Under the pieces are notes generated by a model. It did not search any database, was not told the origin of the DNA, and was given only the letters and a program-made list of their open reading frames with translations. Shown piece by piece: positions 62,434-64,000 of a DNA stretch of 64,000 bases (positions within the stretch are counted from its first letter, which is position 1; every line of letters starts with the position of its first letter). Source of the DNA: Alphaproteobacteria bacterium (GTDB lineage: Bacteria > Pseudomonadota > Alphaproteobacteria > Caulobacterales > Maricaulaceae); the NCBI GenBank assembly GCA_016124675.1, contig WGNG01000015.1, positions 62,001-126,000 of the forward strand, given 5' to 3'. Made by a program: the position numbers and the translations under genes.

Positions 62434-63245
62434 CAGAGCCCGCGCCCGAGATCAGCGTCATCACCATCACCCGCACCCGGCCGCAGCTTCTGGCGCGCGC
62501 CATGGCGGCGGTGGAGCGGGCTCGGGACGAGGCGGCGCTGGAGCACCGCATCCTCGTGGACGCCTGCGACGCGACGGCTGCCATGCTGCGCGCCCACCCG
62601 CCTGCGGCCCACCGCGTCTGGCGCGTTGTGACCCGCCAGCCGCACGAGCATTCCGGGCCGGGGCGCAGCAGCCTGCTTCGCAATATGGGCGTCGCCGAGG
62701 CGCGCGGGCGCTACATCGCCTTCCTCGATGACGACAATGACTGGGAGACCGGCCATCTCTCCAGCCTCCTGGCGCTCGCCCGCGCCAGCGGCGCGCGGGC
62801 GGTGCATTCAAGCCTCCAGATGTTTCACCGCGACGGGCGGCCCTGGCGTGTCGACCGCGTGCCCTGGGCGCGCGACGCGGCAGCCGGGCGGGCGCGCTTT
62901 GCCGAGCTGGTGGCGCTGGGCGTCTGCGCCTGGGGCTCCAACGTGTTTCATGACCGGGCCGATCCGCCCGACCGTCCGGACGGCGCGCGGACGGTTGATA
63001 CCGGCGCCTGGCTGATCGAGCGCCGCCTGCTGCTGGAGATTCCGTTCCGCACCGCGTTCACGCAAGCTGACGCCGACGCCCTCACCGGCGAGGATGACAA
63101 GCTGCTGGCCGACCTGCTGGCCGCCGGCGTGCGCCCGCCGTCTACCGGGCTGGCGACGCTGCGCTATTACACCGGCGGCTACTCCAACCGGTTCGATGCC
63201 CCGTTCGATGACAGCTTCAGCTGGCGCAGCGAGGCGGCGTCATGA
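62430..63245 (+). CDS. Family 2 glycosyltransferase
   Basis: 271 residues of GT-A type. ISVITITRTRPQLLARAM begins the nucleotide-sugar fold, and YIAFLDDDNDWETGH holds the metal-binding DxD. The acceptor half has ALTGEDDKLLADLLAAG. It should move a sugar from a nucleotide donor; donor and acceptor are unknown. It overlaps the kinase and the following aminotransferase by four bases each. Confidence 0.88.
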   Translation: MTEPAPEISVITITRTRPQLLARAMAAVERARDEAALEHRILVDACDATAAMLRAHPPAAHRVWRVVTRQPHEHSGPGRSSLLRNMGVAEARGRYIAFLDDDNDWETGHLSSLLALARASGARAVHSSLQMFHRDGRPWRVDRVPWARDAAAGRARFAELVALGVCAWGSNVFHDRADPPDRPDGARTVDTGAWLIERRLLLEIPFRTAFTQADADALTGEDDKLLADLLAAGVRPPSTGLATLRYYTGGYSNRFDAPFDDSFSWRSEAAS

Positions 63246-64000
63246 GCCGGGCGGGGACGCTGGCCCTGCTGGGCGGAACGCCGGTGCGCACCGCGCCCTG
63301 GCCCGCCTGGCCGCCGGTCAATGATCGCATCCGCGCTGCGGCCCGGTCTGCGCTCGACAGCGGGCGCTGGGCGATTTCGGGACCGGTGCGCGGCGGGCCG
63401 TCCCTGCAGCAGCAGTTTGCGAAAGCCTGGGCCGCGTTCAACGGCGTGCGCCACGCCGTGCCGGTCTCGTCCGGGTCCAGCGCGCTTCTCCTGGCCATGG
63501 AGGCGCTGGGCGTAGGTCCCGGCGATGAGGTGATCGTCCCGGTCTGGACCTGGGTGGCGAGCGCCTCGACCGTGCTGCGGGCGGGCGCAGTGCCGGTGCT
63601 GGCTGATGTCTCGCCAGACAATTTCTGCCTGACTTCGGCGTCCATCGCTGCGGCCATCACCCCGCGCACCCGCGCCGTGATCGGCGTGCATCTGCACCAG
63701 TCCATGATGGAGATGGCGCCCATCCTCGATCTCGTGCGGGCGCGCGGCCTCTGGCTGATAGAGGACTGCGCCCAGGCTCATGGCGCGCTCTATGCCGGGC
63801 GGCGGGCGGGCAGTTTCGGGCATGTGGGCTGTTTCAGCTTCCAGCAGACCAAGCCGCTCACCAGCGGCGAGGGCGGGGCGGTGATCACCGATGACGCCGA
63901 TCTCGCCGAACGCATTTTCGCCCTCCATGCCGATGGCCGCCGCCTCGCCCGGCCCGATCCCGTCACCGGGCTGGAGCTCGCCGAAGGACCGGGGCCCATG
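63242..64000 (+). CDS. DegT/DnrJ/EryC1 aminotransferase, inosose-aminotransferase-like, 5' part
   Basis: Open to the end of the window and therefore absent from the ORF track; 253 codons are visible from the ATG at 63242, which overlaps the glycosyltransferase stop. It reads WPAWPPVNDRIR, GRWAISGP, FAKAWAAFNGV, ALGVGPGDEVIVPVWTWVAS, IEDCAQAHGA and the PLP lysine in FSFQQTKPLTSGEGG. These blocks are close to the scyllo-inosose/2-deoxy-scyllo-inosose aminotransferases of aminocyclitol pathways (BtrR/StsC type) as I recall them. Other sugar aminotransferases share the fold. Confidence 0.85.
   Translation, partial: MSRAGTLALLGGTPVRTAPWPAWPPVNDRIRAAARSALDSGRWAISGPVRGGPSLQQQFAKAWAAFNGVRHAVPVSSGSSALLLAMEALGVGPGDEVIVPVWTWVASASTVLRAGAVPVLADVSPDNFCLTSASIAAAITPRTRAVIGVHLHQSMMEMAPILDLVRARGLWLIEDCAQAHGALYAGRRAGSFGHVGCFSFQQTKPLTSGEGGAVITDDADLAERIFALHADGRRLARPDPVTGLELAEGPGPM

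Overview
The window is high-GC DNA of an alphaproteobacterium, most likely of the Maricaulales/Hyphomonadaceae type. The pointers are an EipA-like lipoprotein with a CtrA-like site upstream, the rpsA-ihfB pair, a trpA-accD pair, a ccmC-ccmD-ccmG block, an etfBA pair near a PduO-type adenosyltransferase, a TadG-like protein and a bigR sulfide-detoxification locus. The genus cannot be fixed without a database search.

Layout. 1-600 is the 3' end of a class C beta-lactamase-like gene. 676-10423 is a minus-strand TCA block read as sucA-sucB, three unrelated membrane-protein genes, then sucC, a vapBC toxin-antitoxin pair and sucD. 10.6-20.8 kb is housekeeping (NUDIX, MarR, ccmCDG, mscL, ihfB, rpsA, eipA, lepA). 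20.8-27.2 kb holds two type II restriction-modification systems: an M-R-vsr operon with a NaeI-like nuclease, and an M-R pair with a NotI-like nuclease. They flank trpA-accD. 27.2-32.7 kb is a repeat-rich accessory stretch with a DUF1295 membrane protein, the bigR/pmpAB/persulfide dioxygenase locus and an unknown HTH protein. Every large gap here carries a roughly 117-128 bp palindromic repeat. 32.7-36.0 kb is an AT-rich three-gene operon: PD-(D/E)XK nuclease fused to a DGQHR domain, a HEPN-like protein, and a Dam-type adenine methyltransferase. It is the best candidate for an undescribed defence system.

36.1-54.7 kb is ordinary chromosome (uvrB, a response regulator, lipocalin, threonine aldolase, acyl-CoA dehydrogenase, murein transglycosylase, TadG-like protein, ABC and SSF transporters, etfBA). 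55.5-64.0 kb starts a carbohydrate cluster that runs off the window. It has a myo-inositol-phosphate synthase, a GmhA-like isomerase, a PhyH-type oxygenase and a GalE-like epimerase on the minus strand. On the plus strand are a Gfo/Idh dehydrogenase, a radical SAM protein, an HddA-like kinase, a family 2 glycosyltransferase and the start of a DegT aminotransferase resembling inosose aminotransferases. Together these suggest an aminocyclitol and/or heptose-containing glycan or metabolite.

All assignments come from reading motifs and recalling families; no search was run. Most long ORFs antisense to these genes are GC-driven shadows and are omitted.
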